64,000 nucleotides of DNA from Perognathus longimembris pacificus (GCF_023159225.1 NC_063172.1:59020828-59084827), one strand, 5' to 3'. Shown: positions 10,267 through 23,733, counted from the first letter of the stretch. The notes: generated by a model not told the origin, from the letters alone. Numbers and translations are program-made.

Positions 10267-12205
10267 ATGTATTAAAATCTTGAGTAAGATTTACAGTCTA
10301 ACTAGCTAAGAAATATCAAAACTGCTTACTTTCCCTGAATTTGCAGTTTACATATTTTTAAGATTGCTGCTTGACTCAAACCCACCTCCTCATTGCCTTT
10401 GAAGTGACATCTTTTCCTTCTTAAATAACTTCCCTAACCTAATGGAAGGCTTTGTATTCATTCACATTGGGAGCACATGCCTGCAGAACCAGCCCTACTG
10501 TGGGCACTCACAGTGGTATAGCAGTAGGTGGCGCTGTGGCTAATGCTGGCAGCCTAGGCACAGGTTTGAGTAAGTCCCTTGGATGGAGCTATTCATTCCT
10601 TGACCCACATTGTCACCACACAGAGACTATCCCTCAGTTCTCCTAGAAATAAAAGTTTGTAATGTGTTTGAAGGCTGCCTGTGGTATTTTCAACTTATTA
10701 GGACCTTCATTTGGACAAATGAAACCATAGTGTTCTAGGTGTTAGACAAAATTGTTTGTGAAAACATTAGTCAATGGTACCTTTTATTTTTATTTTCCCA
10801 TATTCATGACAAATGGACCAACCTTTGCCTAGACCTCTAGCTAATTTAGACTTTTTAAAAAATGTACCTACTTTGGCAGAGGGAAACAGATGATCAGAAA
10901 CTTACTCGCATTTGGGTTTCTTCAAAGAAATAACTCCCAAGGATCAATTCTCTTTTATTCTGATTATGATCATTTTCTGGCTCCTGAGAATTGATATTCA
11001 GGATGAAGACTGAAGCTTTGTGAAGTCAAGATTTACCTATGAAAAATGTATTCATTCTATGCAGCGATGGCCTCCAGGCTAGGATGGGTTTCTGGCTTCA
11101 TAATAAGTTGCTGTTGGAGATTTCCTGTGAATAGCACATCCCTGGGCAGTTGGTCTAGCCCTAGGCAATTGACATTGTTTTCCCAATCATTTCTGTTACC
11201 TCCTCTCTATAGGTGAAGTTACTTGTCTAAGTCATGGAACTAATAAGAACCAAAGTATGTCCCCTTGGCCTGTGGATCTGTCATACTATAAGGAATGGGA
11301 TTGTGCCTCATTTGGCTTCTGGACACAACTGCTACTTTCTCTTGGGGGTTTCATACCAACAAATGTAGGTGACTCAGTGATGGGCTTGGAATTCACAGGT
11401 AGCATTCAGTTATCCAAGAGTTCAGTGCAAGAGAAATGAAGCTGATTTTTATTTTCAGAGAACCAAGCCTTTACAATTTTCACAATACTTTTGTAAAGAT
11501 TGCTTGTTTTAGGAGAGTTGAGAGGGTTAGGTTAGCAGGTTTACCTTCTTTCAGCTCTACAGAAGCTAAAATAAAATGGCTTAGATGTTGAAGCAATAAA
11601 AAGTGGTAGGCCTGGTTTTGGCTTCTTCCTCCAGGTGATTTGGGGACAATCCTAGCTCTGCTCTTACTTCTTTTTCCCCTTAGATTAAAATAGGTTTATT
11701 CATTGGGAACATTTAATTACCGCTGAGGGGATTAGCATGATTGATGAAGCCCTGGACCAAATCCCCCTTCTTGGTAATCATTATTTTATTGAAGTTTAGG
11801 TAGAGCTTGATTTACTTTTTGAAACAAAAGCTGTTCTTCTTTTAGGAGTGAAACCTTTAAAACGTAAAAAAAGAGGTAATATTTGAGAAGTGTTCTGCAG
11901 AGTGTGCAAATCATGTTCAGATTGCTAAGTATATAGCACTGAGACAGGTTGAGGAGTGAAAGTTATGGAGTGATGTTTGTGGAAGATTAGCTTTTCATCT
12001 GTGGTGAATGTCATTATTCAGGTACAGACCAAGGTTTTCCACTGTGCCACAGTTATTTGTCAGTTGGTATATGTTAACCCCTGGGTTCTTTTCTGAATGA
12101 TCCTTTTGTGATATGGAATTAATGAACTGGAGTCATGTAGACACCTGGTCTAGTATCTTAAGTCTGGTGTCTCAGGTGCCCTCCACTCATGAGGAGGTAG
12201 TGGTA
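10267..12205. other. Gene-free stretch with one weak MIR-like piece
   Basis: At about 11190-11256 a 'ctataggtgaagttacttgtctaagtcatggaac' stretch resembles the MIR core region, weakly. Otherwise unique, with no exon signals I trust. Confidence 0.4.
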
Positions 12206-12214
12206 ATTTTACCA

Positions 12215-12452
12215 TTTTATTTATTTGTGTGTTTTTATGTTGGTACTGGAGCTTGAACCCAGGGCCTAAGATGGCTTTTTTGCTCAGGCCTGGCACTCTA
12301 CCACTTGACCCACAGCTCTACTTCTGTGTTATTGGTGATGAGTTGATAAGAATCCAATGGACTTCCCTGCCTGGGCTAGCTTCAAACTGGGCTTCAGATC
12401 TCAGCTACCTGATTATAGTCAGGCCTGAGCTCCTGGTGCTCCCAGCTGGATT
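12215..12452 (-). mobile_element. B1-ID composite SINE
   Basis: Reverse copy with 'ggtactggagcttgaacccagggcc', 'ggcactctaccacttgacc' and a B1 half ending 'tcaggcctgagctcc'. Flanks TTTTACCATTTT (about 12207) and TTTTTACCTTTTT (about 12452) resemble an imperfect target-site duplication. Confidence 0.85.
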
Positions 12453-12939
12453 TTTACCTTTTTAACATTGTGAGATTTGTATCATAATGAGACTCATGTA
12501 GAAACTGGAATCTTAGTTTTGATTGTTGTTGTTGTTTTTATTTCTTGTGGGGGTAGAAGAGGAAATTTTAGTAGGTAATGCAAATAACTTCCTTTTGCCA
12601 GTGTGGTTGATGATTATTAACAGTGGATCTGTGGTTGATGGAACAATTTTAAACTAGCACTGAAGCTGGGACTTTTAAATTGTAAATGCTTTAGAGACAA
12701 GTTCAAAGCTAAATACCTATGTTAAAGGAAACTACTTCATTTGCCAGGTAGGATTCTGGAAAAACTGAGAATCCTATGGTATGATTTATTCACTAGGCTA
12801 AGATCAATGGGTTTTGAAATTGTCTGCTTTCACATAAAGCCCTTACAAACAGTGCACAAGCACACAAAAGTTTTAAGTGTCTATGTTGAGTCATGACGTT
12901 TTTCTTTATAGAGCTGCTTAAAAGTTGTTTCTTTTTTAT

Positions 12940-13272
12940 TTCACTTTTATTTTTCTGTTTTTAGCAATACTGGGGTTTTGAGCCTCCTGTTTGCTAGGCA
13001 AACATCTACAGCTGAAGTTCTGTGCTCTGCTCTATGCTTGCTATTTTTGAGATACGGTCTTGTGTCCTGCCGAGGTGTATAACTGAACTCTGATATGTCT
13101 ATTTTAGATTTCTCATTATTGTAGGGATAACATGCACAAACCACAATACCTTGCTTCTTCTACTGATAACACTTACCAACTAGGCAGGCCTGGCACCTAG
13201 GACCTCTTGTTCTTTCTCCACGTTCCAAGTAGCTAGGATTAAAGGCATAAGACTGCATAGCACCTGACTTGT
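12940..13272 (-). mobile_element. Diverged SINE pieces (ID-like and B1-like)
   Basis: A 'caatactggggttttgagcctcctgtttgctaggcaaac' ID-like piece is followed by B1-like ends ('gtagctaggattaaaggcataag' at about 13229). Boundaries are approximate. Confidence 0.5.
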
Positions 13273-13436
13273 TTCATCTTTTTAATTGTATTTTTCAAGG
13301 GATATCATAGTCTTCAAAATGATCGCTCTTGCCAGCGATTTTTTTGTTCCACTGAAAGCAGTAATAATGCCAGTGAGTGTATTTTAATAATTTCTTCTAT
13401 TATTATACCAAATGATATTTATAGAGGACATGTTGT

Positions 13437-13672
13437 TGTGCTTATTTATTTAGTGCTGGTACTGGGGCTTGTACTCAGGGCCTTGCACTCTTGTTATGCT
13501 CTCCGTGATCGCAGCTAGTGCTGTACCACTAGAACCACAACTGTATTTCCAGCTTTTTGTTAGTTAATTGGAGATAAGCATTTTGGACTTTGGCTTCAAA
13601 CCTTGATATTCAGATCTCATCCTACTGAGTTATTAGGCTTACAGGTGGGAGCTGCCAGCACCTGGCACAACA
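13437..13672 (-). mobile_element. B1-ID composite SINE
   Basis: Contains 'tactggggcttgtactcagggcc', 'gctgtaccactagaaccac', linker 'gttagttaattggagataagc' and a B1 half ending 'gcttacaggtgggagctgcc'. Confidence 0.82.
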
Positions 13673-16600
13673 CAATGACTCCTTGCCTCTTTGTGGCTTT
13701 ATAGTGTCATGTGGGAAAACAGACAATGCGTGAAAGAAGAAATAAGTAATGAAGGCAATAACAAGTCCAGTGACGAATGGGGACAACTTTCCCATCTGAG
13801 CTGGGTGATCTGGGAGAGCCTGCCTCACAGGGTTGAGACTAGGATTTAAAGATAGCAATATTTGGAGGGGCTGGACATAGTAGATGACTTGAGAAAAGTT
13901 CTGTGGTAGGCAGAGCCTCCCTTTGTGAGGCACATAGGCCAGCAGCAAAGAATTCCATGCAGCAGAACCTTGCACATAGAGGAAAGTTTCCATTTATTCT
14001 AGGCCTGGTGGGAACTGTTCAAGTCTATGCTCCCAGGAGGACCAGGCTCTAATTTGCAAATTTGGAGACTGTGTGTGGGGAGTGGATGTCAATCACTGGA
14101 GAAAGTGGAATCAGGAAGCTGGTTCTAAAGTTGCTCAGAGCTGTGTTGGTTGAACTGGAAGAGAGCAGAGGGGATAGAAAGATTCTACTGTGTGCAAAAA
14201 CCCAAGTATCCTCACCTACTGCACCACACCCTAATTTTCCACTCCAGCCGCTGCCAGTTTGATTGTGACCAGCCACCTGTTGTGATACGGGTCCTGATTT
14301 CAGGTATGCAGTGAGGCCCATCCTGGAGATGAAGCTGACACTAAGTATCCACTTGTATTTATTTCTGTTTGTATCTGGGTGGCACAGCTGATTCCTTTGT
14401 ATGGCAGGACGGTGAGGAGGAAGGTTGTGTACTGCATATCACCCCTCCATGCTGGAGCAGCTATAGACCTTGCCAAGTGTAAGTGGCTGTTCTGACACTT
14501 CCCACGTGGTTGTAAAAGGAAGTCATTTTGTGTGTACACTGCAGATTGTGAGTCTCAGAGAGACCTGGGTACTTTGACAAACTGCTGCAGGTTCAGTACC
14601 TCGTAGCCGTGGCTACATCTGCTGTGTTTGAGGGGAGGTAACTTTTCTATACACCTTTAGGGGCTGGGCACAGTCAATGGTGGGCCCTGAATTTGGGCAA
14701 ACCAGGGAGAGCCAAGAGTATGGTCGTGGATCTGAGGATAGAGTGGCACATCTTGCAGTGTCTGGAGACCCAGATCTTCCCTGGGTGAACCCTAAGCAAA
14801 GCACTGGGGCTTTTGTAGCTCACTTTATTATCTGTGTAATGGAGATAGCTGAGCACTTAATGGCACTAGTTACCATCATATGCATCTAGCTCATGGACTT
14901 CATACCCAACACCGCGTCTCTCTTAAATTCTCATCACACTGGTCACAGGATGATGGTCACTCTTTCAGATTCACTTTGACTGCTAAAGCTAGAGCAGCTC
15001 CTTTGGCAGACACAGGTCCCAGCTGCCCTGTTTAATTTTGTTTACAGCCTCCTCCCTCCCTCTCTGCATTTTGTTTGGTGTTGAGGGTACCTTCCACAAC
15101 ATGCAAGGTTCAGTCCCCAGCACTGTGGCCTGTCTGAGGCACTGACTGAATAGGGGTTCATTCACTGAGCCAAGTGGAAGGATGCTGCCGTCTGCCAGGA
15201 AGTCCTTGTATTCTGGGTCCCTGGAACGCAGCCGCAAGGTCTGATGGGAAATGTGTGTTCTTGTATCTGCCTGAGGTCTGGTGGGTATTGTCTGAGCCAT
15301 CTTTGATGGGTGATTGTGGGAGAAAGGCTTGGAGGAGTGGAAGAGTTTGTATTTGCAAGACTGTGTTTCTTGGTGTAGCAGGACATGCATGTTGTATGAC
15401 TTTGGCACTGTAGAGAGTATCACGAATTAGTCTTTGAGTGCTCCCGACTTGCTTACTGCCTGAGATGCTGCTCATAGGTATCCAGTTCATTATACAGAAA
15501 CCACAGGTAAACATGATGGGGAAAAGCATCGATTGTGAAAGCAACCACTGCTTGTTAAACTGCTCTGGCCACCCAAGAAGCTGCAAGCGCTGCATTCTTC
15601 CAGCTTTCAAACCCAGGTTTACCTGGCAGCCTGATCTTTTGGGCAACACTTGTAGATTATTCCTTGTATGGATTAAGCTATGTCATGGCACCAGTATTGA
15701 TGTCCTATCCCATTTTAATGACCCATTGGTACATTGATTTTTTTTTTGCTATTAGTATTTTTCAGATGGATGTCACATTTATTTTAGAAATATCTATTTG
15801 TCTCTATACTTGCTTATTGGCTTCAGTCTTGGGTAAAGTTTAGTGAATAAAATACAGATTTATCTTTAAACTCTCATGTAGACACTGCACAATTGTGTGT
15901 GTTCATTTTTAATCAATATACATGTGTAAACATATTGGCCAGTTTTCTTTCCCCAGCTACCAAGAGCCATTGCTTCCATTCTAGGGAAAAAAAAAAACCT
16001 AGGGGATTGGAAATTGTGCACATGGAAATGTTGGGAAACCCCAGGGATTCCTGATAAAACTTTGATTTGATAATAGATGTCATTATTGTCTAAACTGGTA
16101 AATAGGGAACTGAGTGATGATGTACCTTTTTTATTTATCAGAAACTCTCAGTTACTTGTGATGTGTTTCCTTCATTAGCATGTGTAATAATGGTTATGAC
16201 ACTATGAAGCAGACTCTTATCTAATGCTTCTATGTTCCCACAACTATATATGTGTGTGTGTGTATTTATGTATTTTTACGTTGCACAATGGCTTTTTGTA
16301 GTTGAGATATTTGATGCATTTTTACTGACAGAGATTTAAATTTCTTTCTGAGGCATTATCTTTAAGATTTAAATAGCCAAGCAGTTAGAGGTAGGTAAAA
16401 CTTCTGAGTTCCTCAGATGAAGTTTCCTTCTATGTCTTCTTCTTTAGAACTGTGGACTTCCCTGTAGTTGTCTGGTCCATGTGTTTGCTGGTTTAAGTCT
16501 AGAATTGACCACAGTAGCATCACCCAGGGAACTGGGTGGTCACATGGGTGGCTTGTGACCAAGCAGTAGGTCATAGTAAGGTCTAATAGGCTACTGTCGT

Positions 16601-17228
16601 GTTTATTAAACCCTGGGGATGAGTATTACTCAGAGGTGAACCTAGCTAGATCAAAGTGTATGTACATCTGAAATGTCTCCCTAAGGTTTTGCCATTAAGA
16701 CAAGAGCTCTGGGTTTAGCTGAACTTGATGGCTTGCCTAGACACTGGTCCTTTTCCATTTCCTAGTCAAATAATATTTGGGTGCCTGTTGTGTGTCAGAG
16801 GCTGCCGTGCTCCTGGGTCCGGTTGAGTTGAGTCTTGCCTGTTCTTCAAGCACTGGCAACTCCAAGCCCTGTGGGCTACTCTTTCTCAGAACGTACTATC
16901 ATTGCAGCTGCCTCTTAGGTAGGGCTTATGTCTGTGCTCTGAAGCCAAGTTACAGCCTGGTCCAAGAATGGGAACATGTTTTCACAGGTACTTCTCGCCC
17001 AGGGCATCCTCTGACATGACCTGATGCCTCGAGAAGAAATGGCCTTTCATTTCTTCAAGTCCTGCCACCCCTGTTGAAGTTGCCCATGTGCCTTACAAGT
17101 GAGGCCACATCTCATTAGCACTGAAAACGGAAGAAACACACGCATTGATTACCAGATTAAAATGAAGCCATATCGCTTTCACATTTACAGGCTTTTTCTT
17201 TTTCTTTCTTTTTTTTTTTTTTGTCTCT
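13673..17228. other. Gene-free stretch, unique sequence
   Basis: Several open frames of 60-160 codons occur on both strands around 13.6-15.7 kb, but they overlap one another on opposite strands, have no conserved motif and no paired splice signals. Short simple runs: T-run at 15740-15748, A-run at 15987-15998, (GT) run at about 16252-16262. Confidence 0.5.
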
Positions 17229-17583
17229 CTTTTCCCTCTTTTATGATCTGAATGTTTGAGTCTTCCCCCAGATTCCTGTGTTGAAGCCTCATCCTCAAGG
17301 CGAAGATATTGGCAAGTGATTACATCATGAGTAGGAGCCCCCCCACAAAGGGACTAATGCCCTGCTCTGTACAAAGAGGCCATTGAAGCCCCTCATTCCC
17401 CTGTGTGAGGACACAGCGAGAAGTCACCATGTATGGCCAGAACACAGACTTCACCGGGTGACAAGTTTGCAGTTTGACACCTTGTAGTTCCAGCTTCTAA
17501 AGCTGAGAAATCCATGTCTGTTGTTTACAAGCTACCTCCTTTATGATACTTTAAAATAGCATCCTGGATGGACTAAGGCACTT
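17229..17583 (+). mobile_element. MLT1-like (MaLR/ERVL) LTR fossil
   Basis: Shows the order of landmarks typical of old mammalian MaLR LTRs: 'gatctgaatgtttgagtc', 'gttgaagcctcatcc', 'gtgtgaggacacagcgagaag', 'ttccagcttctaaagctgagaa', 'tctgttgtttacaagcta' and a terminal 'ggatggactaaggca'. It is a solitary, mutated LTR with no internal retroviral sequence nearby. Subfamily not resolved. Confidence 0.8.
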
Positions 17584-19650
17584 TGTTTGATCAAAAAGTA
17601 ATCCAAACAGATGTTGTGTCAGAAAGGCATGTTTTTCCCTGAGTTTTGAAATAGAAAAGAACAGGAAACTTCTTCCTCAAATTCAATCTGACTGAAAATA
17701 TGTCAACAAATGAGACCTCTTTTGTCAGTGCATAGAGATTGTTCATGTATTAGCTGGAGCTCTATGGTCTCATGAAGGGACAACACAGGGCACCTGGGAA
17801 GCTTGCCCTGGAATTCTTCCCCCTATCTGAGCCAAAGCTCAGAGCAGGCATGTGACCAATAAGTCAGCAGCCTCTCCATTGAAGGCAGAGGCCAGGCTCT
17901 GAGTCCTCACACTGGGTTCCTGCCAGCTCCTGCTTAGCCCCTGGAACCAAAGACCTTCCTTATCTGGGTTTCTCCCTCTCTGAGATGTCCCTTCCTGGAG
18001 CAGCAGCCCTCTTTGTTCAGGCCCTGGTCTTCTTTTCCTTTCTCTTATTTCTCTGCCTCTATCTCCAGAGCTAGCTGAAATACCAGCCTGTCACATTGCC
18101 TGGCCATTGTTTAGTAGAATAAAGTCTTATATCCTCGTCTGGCTTCTCCTTACCTGGGCCTGAGTTCCCTAGACCTCTCTCTGGACATCTCCCTGTTCTA
18201 CCCCTGCCCTTCCCTTGCCCTAAAATCCCATCTACTTCTCAGCTTTATGCCCTGTCTGTCATCCCGAGTCTTTTTTTTTATCATACCTTATTCTTAATTA
18301 TTTTTCTTGTACTTTTGGTGTCTGAATAAAAAGAATGGAAAGAACAGTCACATCTTTATCATGCTCAAGTAATTTAAATGAAGAGGCATAAAATACCTCT
18401 CTACTAGACCACTAATCTAAGAGATTGGACAGATCCTGTAGAGGATGGTGGCTTATTTCAAACAGTTTCTTTTCTTCTCTGACTATGAAGTTTAGGTGAA
18501 ATTGAGGTGAATAATCTCTCTGGTGCTGAGGAGTGTGCAGGTGGGCCTGAGGAAGCTTCGTTGATCATTCATTTCCTGAGGGATGGGGGGACCCGAGACT
18601 AATAAAGGAGAATAATGAAGAATAATGGAGTGAGGGTGGATGGATACCTTGACTTCTCAGGAAACACATCCAGTACATGTATTGTCCAATATGGTGGCAG
18701 TAGAACTGAGGCTGGCTTCAAATAAGATGTTTTGACATTAAAGAAAAAGAAAAGGAAAAAAAAAGGAGGGGGAAAGCTCCCGATATTGAAGAATTACTTT
18801 GAAAACAGACAAAGTAAATTAACTGTAACATTGTTATAGTGTGTTGGACTGATCATATTTTTTGAGTTAAAAATATTATCAAACTTACTTCTACCTGCTT
18901 CTTTTTCTGTTTTAATCTGGCTCCAAAAATAAAGAAAGAAAACTTAAGAAGACAACATATGTGGTTCACAATTGTGGCTTACATTGTATTTCTACAAGAA
19001 AGTTCCATCTAGACTCTGTAGTTCCTTGATTACTCTCTATCCTTGGCAGCATTCTGAAACATACTGTTAAGCAGATGGTTGTGTACTGATAGAAAAGAAA
19101 GTAGTAGTAACCAGAAGCAAGAATCGTTTCACCAAGAACAATCATGGCAAGCTTTATTTTTTCTTCTCACTTAAGGTTACTAGACTAGAAGATCAGAGCA
19201 GTTCTGCAAATTGGGATTTGGGTTGCTGTAATACCTGTGAAATGTCTCCTCATATAGTCAAGGAAGAGCTAAGAAAGAGTTAGAAAACAATGGGGATGTT
19301 GATGATGTGATTGAGTCAGTGGATAATCTCAGTCCCCAGAACACTGAGTGTTGGTTATTAGTCAGTAACAACCTAGATGATGGCCTTGGTTCTCCCAATT
19401 AGCTTGTTTCATTTCAGTGCTGGAAACTAAGAGTGTGAGAAGCAAAGTTTGATCAGCCTTTTTAGGAGTCTGAAAGAGCCATGCTCTGATGCGTAATCTG
19501 GAGTTTAGTCATTGAACACACTTATTGGACAGTATTCAAGGAACTGAAAATAAAAGATGAATAAGATACTGTTCCTAACTTCCAAGTTTATCTTGTGGAC
19601 AAGAAAGCTCTTTAAAAGAGAACAGTCACGTGGCTGGTGTCGTTGGACAG
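17584..19650. other. Gene-free stretch, unique sequence
   Basis: No recognised repeat or exon. 17.8-18.3 kb is somewhat C/T-rich. A purine-rich run lies at 18739-18774. Confidence 0.5.

Positions 19651-19720
<70 letters not shown>
19651..19720 (+). repeat. Compound (GT)n(GA)n(GT)n microsatellite
   Basis: Three consecutive blocks: GT x about 8, GA x about 10, GT x about 17. Confidence 0.97.
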
Positions 19721-19722
<2 letters not shown>

Positions 19723-21077
19723 GGAACAGTTGGCCACTCTCATTCATCCCAGATCTGCAATAATCATGAGGCATTTTCTTCTTATTTCTAACTCTTACTT
19801 CAAAGAAAGGCTTCATGTTAATTCCTCTGAAAGTGAAGTCATTGTCTTTAATGGTAAATGTTTGACACCTTAGTAGATGGCAGTTTTTGTAAGATTTTTC
19901 TCCATTTATGGTAGAAAGCTTGGTGAAACCTGCTTAGAAATTTTTTCCAGGACAAAAATCACCTTGACCATCTTCCTTTGCGTTGCCTGGACCTATGTCC
20001 TAGAGTGGCCTCCAAACCATTATTTCTCAGGAACATGACGGCAATGCACAGATTACTTCCTGGGCTCAAGTATTACAGAAGTGAGCAATTCTACATCCTA
20101 GTCAGATATGTTTATATTAGCTAAAGGTTCAGACAACTGAACTCTTAATCTAAGAAGCTTTCTTTGTCCTGAAATACTCTTTTCAGGGTTTATATAGCCC
20201 ACCCACATCTTTGCTTTCCTCAGTGTTGATCTTCCAAGTACCCAGCAAGTGGCTCTAGACATCATAGACCCTTTCAGAACCCCTCCCCATCAGAGTAGCC
20301 TTTACCTCTCTCCTGGCTGCTCATGCCAGTGACCGCCACGTGGCATTTCTTCCTGTGTTTGACAGAGGTACTGTGAGGAACTTCTTGCCCAGTGTTGACC
20401 ACAATGCACAGACAGGTAAGTATCTATAAAAAGTATAGAAGGCAATGTCAGACATGCTAGCTTGTATCTGCTGTCAGCCATGTAGGAAATGTAAACAGGA
20501 GTATTGCAGTCTACACTAGCCCAGTTTTTTTTGTTAAAAAAAGAAAAAAAGAAGACCCTTTTTGAAAAGTAGTGAAAACATAAAAGGCTGGGACACCTGC
20601 CTAGCAAGTAAAAGTAAAGTCCAAATTCTAATACTGATGTTATTTTTGTTATCTAAAATGCAAGGCAAATGATTTAATTCATAATATTAACAGTAAACTT
20701 TAGGCCAAAGTGAAGCACACTGTAGCAGTTTAGGGAATTATGGCTAATTTCTTCTTAATTCTCACCTCTATTCTCTGCTTAAGTTTTCTCTCATTCCTGA
20801 AATTTTCATCTTTGGTTTTCTTCCAGTTTTATTTATTTTTCTTGAAGGTATGCCACAGTTTTTTGAAAGAACATGAAGCTTAAAGTTAGACTAAAAGTTT
20901 ATAATGTCTTATTGGTTTTACATTGATTCTGACTAAACTCTACAATAAGAAGGCTTTATCTTTGACCTTTCTTTTCAAATGTTTATTTGCTTAAGGATGG
21001 TTAACCTTTTAATTTTTTAATGTGGTATTTGGAGAGTAAGAAAAACATTTAGTTGTTGTGCTTTTTTGCCATTATTC
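19721..21077. other. Gene-free stretch
   Basis: Unique sequence apart from a weak ID-like piece at about 20583-20660 ('aaggctgggacacctgcctagcaagt'). Confidence 0.4.
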
Positions 21078-21324
21078 AGAATGAAAAGTTTTTTTTTTGT
21101 TTTTTTTTTTTTTTTTTGGCCAGTCCTGGGCCTTGGACTCAGGGCCTGAGCACTGTCCCTGGCTTCTTCCCGCTCAAGGCTAGCACTCTGCCACTTGAGC
21201 CACAGCGCCGCTTCTGGCCGTTTTCTGTATATGTGGTGCTGGGGAATCGAACCTAGGGCCTCGTGTATCCGAGGCAGGCACTCTTGCCACTAGGCTATAT
21301 CCCCAGCCCAGAATGAAAAGTTTT
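21078..21324 (-). mobile_element. Young full-length dimeric ID-derived SINE with TSD
   Basis: The insert 21093-21309 reads on the minus strand as left monomer (GGGGCTGGGGATATAGCCTA; box A and box B GGTTCGATTCC intact), then the right tRNA-like monomer, then a poly(A) tail. It is flanked by perfect 15-bp direct repeats AGAATGAAAAGTTTT (21078-21092, 21310-21324). CpG sites are preserved and it is nearly identical to the 28.5-kb copy, which suggests recent activity. Pol III transcribed, mobilised in trans by L1. Confidence 0.95.
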
Positions 21325-21532
21325 ATTTGGATGTGGGAGATAAAATAAGTTCTTACCAATGAAAGAGCTCCAATGGGGCATCGGTACTGGTCCTAAACCA
21401 CACAAATGGCTCACTCTGGACTCCAAGATGACTGCAGTGTTTGGTGAAACATATCTCTTCATCCTTGTGCTTGTGTAAGGCTTTTGGTAGATAAAAGATA
21501 GAATGTCAGTGGGGGGCGGGAGGGAGGGACGG

Positions 21533-21760
21533 CTCATGCCTGTAATCTAGCTACTAAGGAGGTAGAAATCTGAGGATCATGGTTTGAAGCCAGCTCTGAG
21601 AAGAAAGGTCATGAGACTTATCTCCAATTAACTTCCAAAAAGCCAAGAAGTAGAGCTGTGGCTCGAGTGGTAGAGTATTAGCCTTGAGCAAAAATTCTTA
21701 AGTCAGAGTGCCCAGGCCCTGAGTTCAAGTCTTAGTACCTGCATGGTAAAAGATAAAGAC
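21533..21760 (+). mobile_element. B1-ID composite SINE
   Basis: 'ggctcatgcctgtaatctag', 'aatctgaggatcatggtttg', linker 'cttatctccaattaac', 'agagctgtggctcgagtgg', 'ccctgagttcaagtc'. Full length; a G-run follows at 21773-21783. Confidence 0.9.
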
Positions 21761-21784
21761 AACATGAGAGTCGGGGGGGGGGTG

Positions 21785-22912
21785 TACCCTTGTGTTCTTA
21801 GGCCCATATGAGACTCTCCTCATGGTGCCAGGTGAGGTGTTCTGTTCCATCCATGGAAGCAGTCCCAACCCTGAACATTTAGGGACTGAATAGTTCATGA
21901 TACTAGAAAGGCCTGGAAGGATTATTTAGTGTGTGTTTTCCATGTTTTAGAACCCAAACCTGTGAATATGGAAATATAGCTAGGTGGCAAGTACCAACCT
22001 TGCCAACTTGAGGTTGGAGGAGGCCTGGGACAGAATGGTCTGCTATGGAAAGAAGACTATGTATTTCGTGAGGTGAGGCTGAGGATCTGGTGGAATAGGG
22101 TGGACGTCTTTCTGTCCTGCATGTCCAGGACATCCTATCAGCCATACTGTAGAGTTGCTCTACAGTTTCCAGCATCATCTTTTGATTTTTCCTCATCGCA
22201 TTTTCAAGGCTCTGAGGCTGCTTCATAGAGTATATGCAGGGCTTTCTCAGGGGCTCAGAGTTGGGAAACAAGGTCACTTCTTTCTTTAACACTGCCATAA
22301 ACTGATAAATACTTATAAGCAGAGTGCTAGGGAAGGGTTGCTGCTGCCTGCCTGCAGTTCTCGAAGCTGTTCCTGTGAAGGTGGTGGGAACACAGACCTC
22401 CACTGTGAGTGGGAATGATTGCGCATTAAGGCCTCCAAAGACTTGAAAATGACCCCAATAAAAGTAGAACTACCAGGACCAAATTGGCATGTCACTTATC
22501 AGTGCTCTGTGGAAAGGCCCTTCAAAGTAACCTGCTGTGGTGGTCCTGACTATGAGTTAAGACTATGGGGGGCTCTGTGGAGTGGGATTGGTGGGACTGC
22601 AGAGGGTACTTCTTCATGGCTTACACACAGATCACCTTAGGAACCTTTGATCACATCCCTAGCTCAGCAGAGCAGCCAGAAAGACCATTCATTCAAGTTT
22701 ACAGAGTGTCAGTGACCAGTTTCTGATTCGGCAGGCCTGGGAGGGCCTGGGCATCTCCATTTTTCGTACATTTTCTGGTGATGCTGAGTGGCTTGGGTTA
22801 AGTACTTCCTTGGATCCTAGCTACCAGGCCAGTTCCCTGTATGATCCTGGGCAGGAGGGAGAGTCCTGAAGGTAGGAGACTTGTAGAAAAATGATGCTAA
22901 AAGTAGAAAGGA
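21785..22912. other. Gene-free stretch, unique sequence
   Basis: Overlapping open frames at 21.9-22.6 kb lie on both strands without recognisable domains or good splice context. I see no gene. Confidence 0.5.
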
Positions 22913-23192
22913 TTGTCCTCCAGCTGCCAGAACACATACCCCAGGATGAAAGAGTGTTATCCTTCACTTCAAGAACTGAAGTACAATGCCTGTCATGCCA
23001 ATAGGGAACACTACTACACTGTTGGAGGGAATGTAAACTTGTTCAACCACTCTGGAAAGCAGTATGGAGGTTCCTCAAAACACCAAAACATAGAGCTTCC
23101 TTATGACCCTGTAATCTCATGCTTGGACATTTTATCCAATAGAACACAAACAAGGCCACAGTAAAGCTATCAGCACAACTATGTTCACTGCA

Positions 23193-23195
<3 letters not shown>
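22913..23195 (+). mobile_element. L1 fragment, 3' region, sense
   Basis: Carries L1 3' region landmarks in order: 'ctactacactgttggaggga', 'aatgtaaacttgttcaacc', 'ctctggaaagcagtatggag', 'gttcctcaaaacac', ending at 'gttcactgcagca' where a microsatellite takes over. The downstream L1 3' UTR is absent, so the copy is truncated at both ends. Confidence 0.88.

Positions 23196-23281
<86 letters not shown>
23195..23281 (+). repeat. Compound (TC)n(AC)n microsatellite
   Basis: About 22 TC units followed by about 21 CA units, directly abutting the broken L1 end. Confidence 0.97.
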
Positions 23282-23283
<2 letters not shown>

Positions 23284-23304
23284 ACCTTAGTGCAGTTCTT
23301 AGTT

Positions 23305-23492
23305 TTCCCTTATTTTATTTTTGTCAGTGCAGGGGATTGAACTGGAATAGCTTCCAGTCCAGCATTTTACTGGGTAATTGGGATCAGAATCTCACAGACT
23401 TTTCCATCAAGGCTGGCTTTAGACCATAATCTTCCAGGTCTCAGCCTCCTGGGTGCTTGGATTGCAGATGTGAGCCACTAATGCCTGACTGT
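23305..23492 (-). mobile_element. B1-ID composite SINE, partial
   Basis: Reverse copy with 'gcaggggattgaactgg', 'actgggtaattgggatcagaat' and a B1 half ending 'ttgcagatgtgagccactaatg'. The ID half is shortened. Confidence 0.75.
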
Positions 23493-23733
23493 CCCTAATT
23501 TTTAATTTTTAATACTGCCATCCAGTCAGCCAGGTGCGCTTTTCTCTATCTACTCGGCACTTGTCTTTCATATTACAGATTTTCATATTTAAAATATTGG
23601 GCCAATTGTTATTTGATTTTGGATGTATCACTTATTGAACAGGTTAGACCTTTGGAAATAAACCTATGATCTCAATTTTAAAAGAAAATTTATTCTTGTG
23701 GCATATCCTAATAAAATATTTTAAAGCAACAAG

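Noticed and set aside
13622..13993. 123-codon minus-strand frame with a hydrophobic stretch
   Set aside because: It begins in a SINE flank and has no family resemblance; the hydrophobic run alone is not evidence.
15158..15649. 163-codon minus-strand open frame and its + strand partners
   Set aside because: Overlapping frames on both strands with no domain, and no sign of codon constraint.
17229..17583. Possible intact endogenous retrovirus at the LTR
   Set aside because: Only a solitary decayed LTR is seen; no gag, pol or env-like sequence flanks it.
21094..21309. tRNA gene-like boxes in the dimeric SINEs
   Set aside because: Box A and B are intact, but the elements are dispersed, A-tailed and flanked by target-site duplications, so they are SINEs and not tRNA genes.
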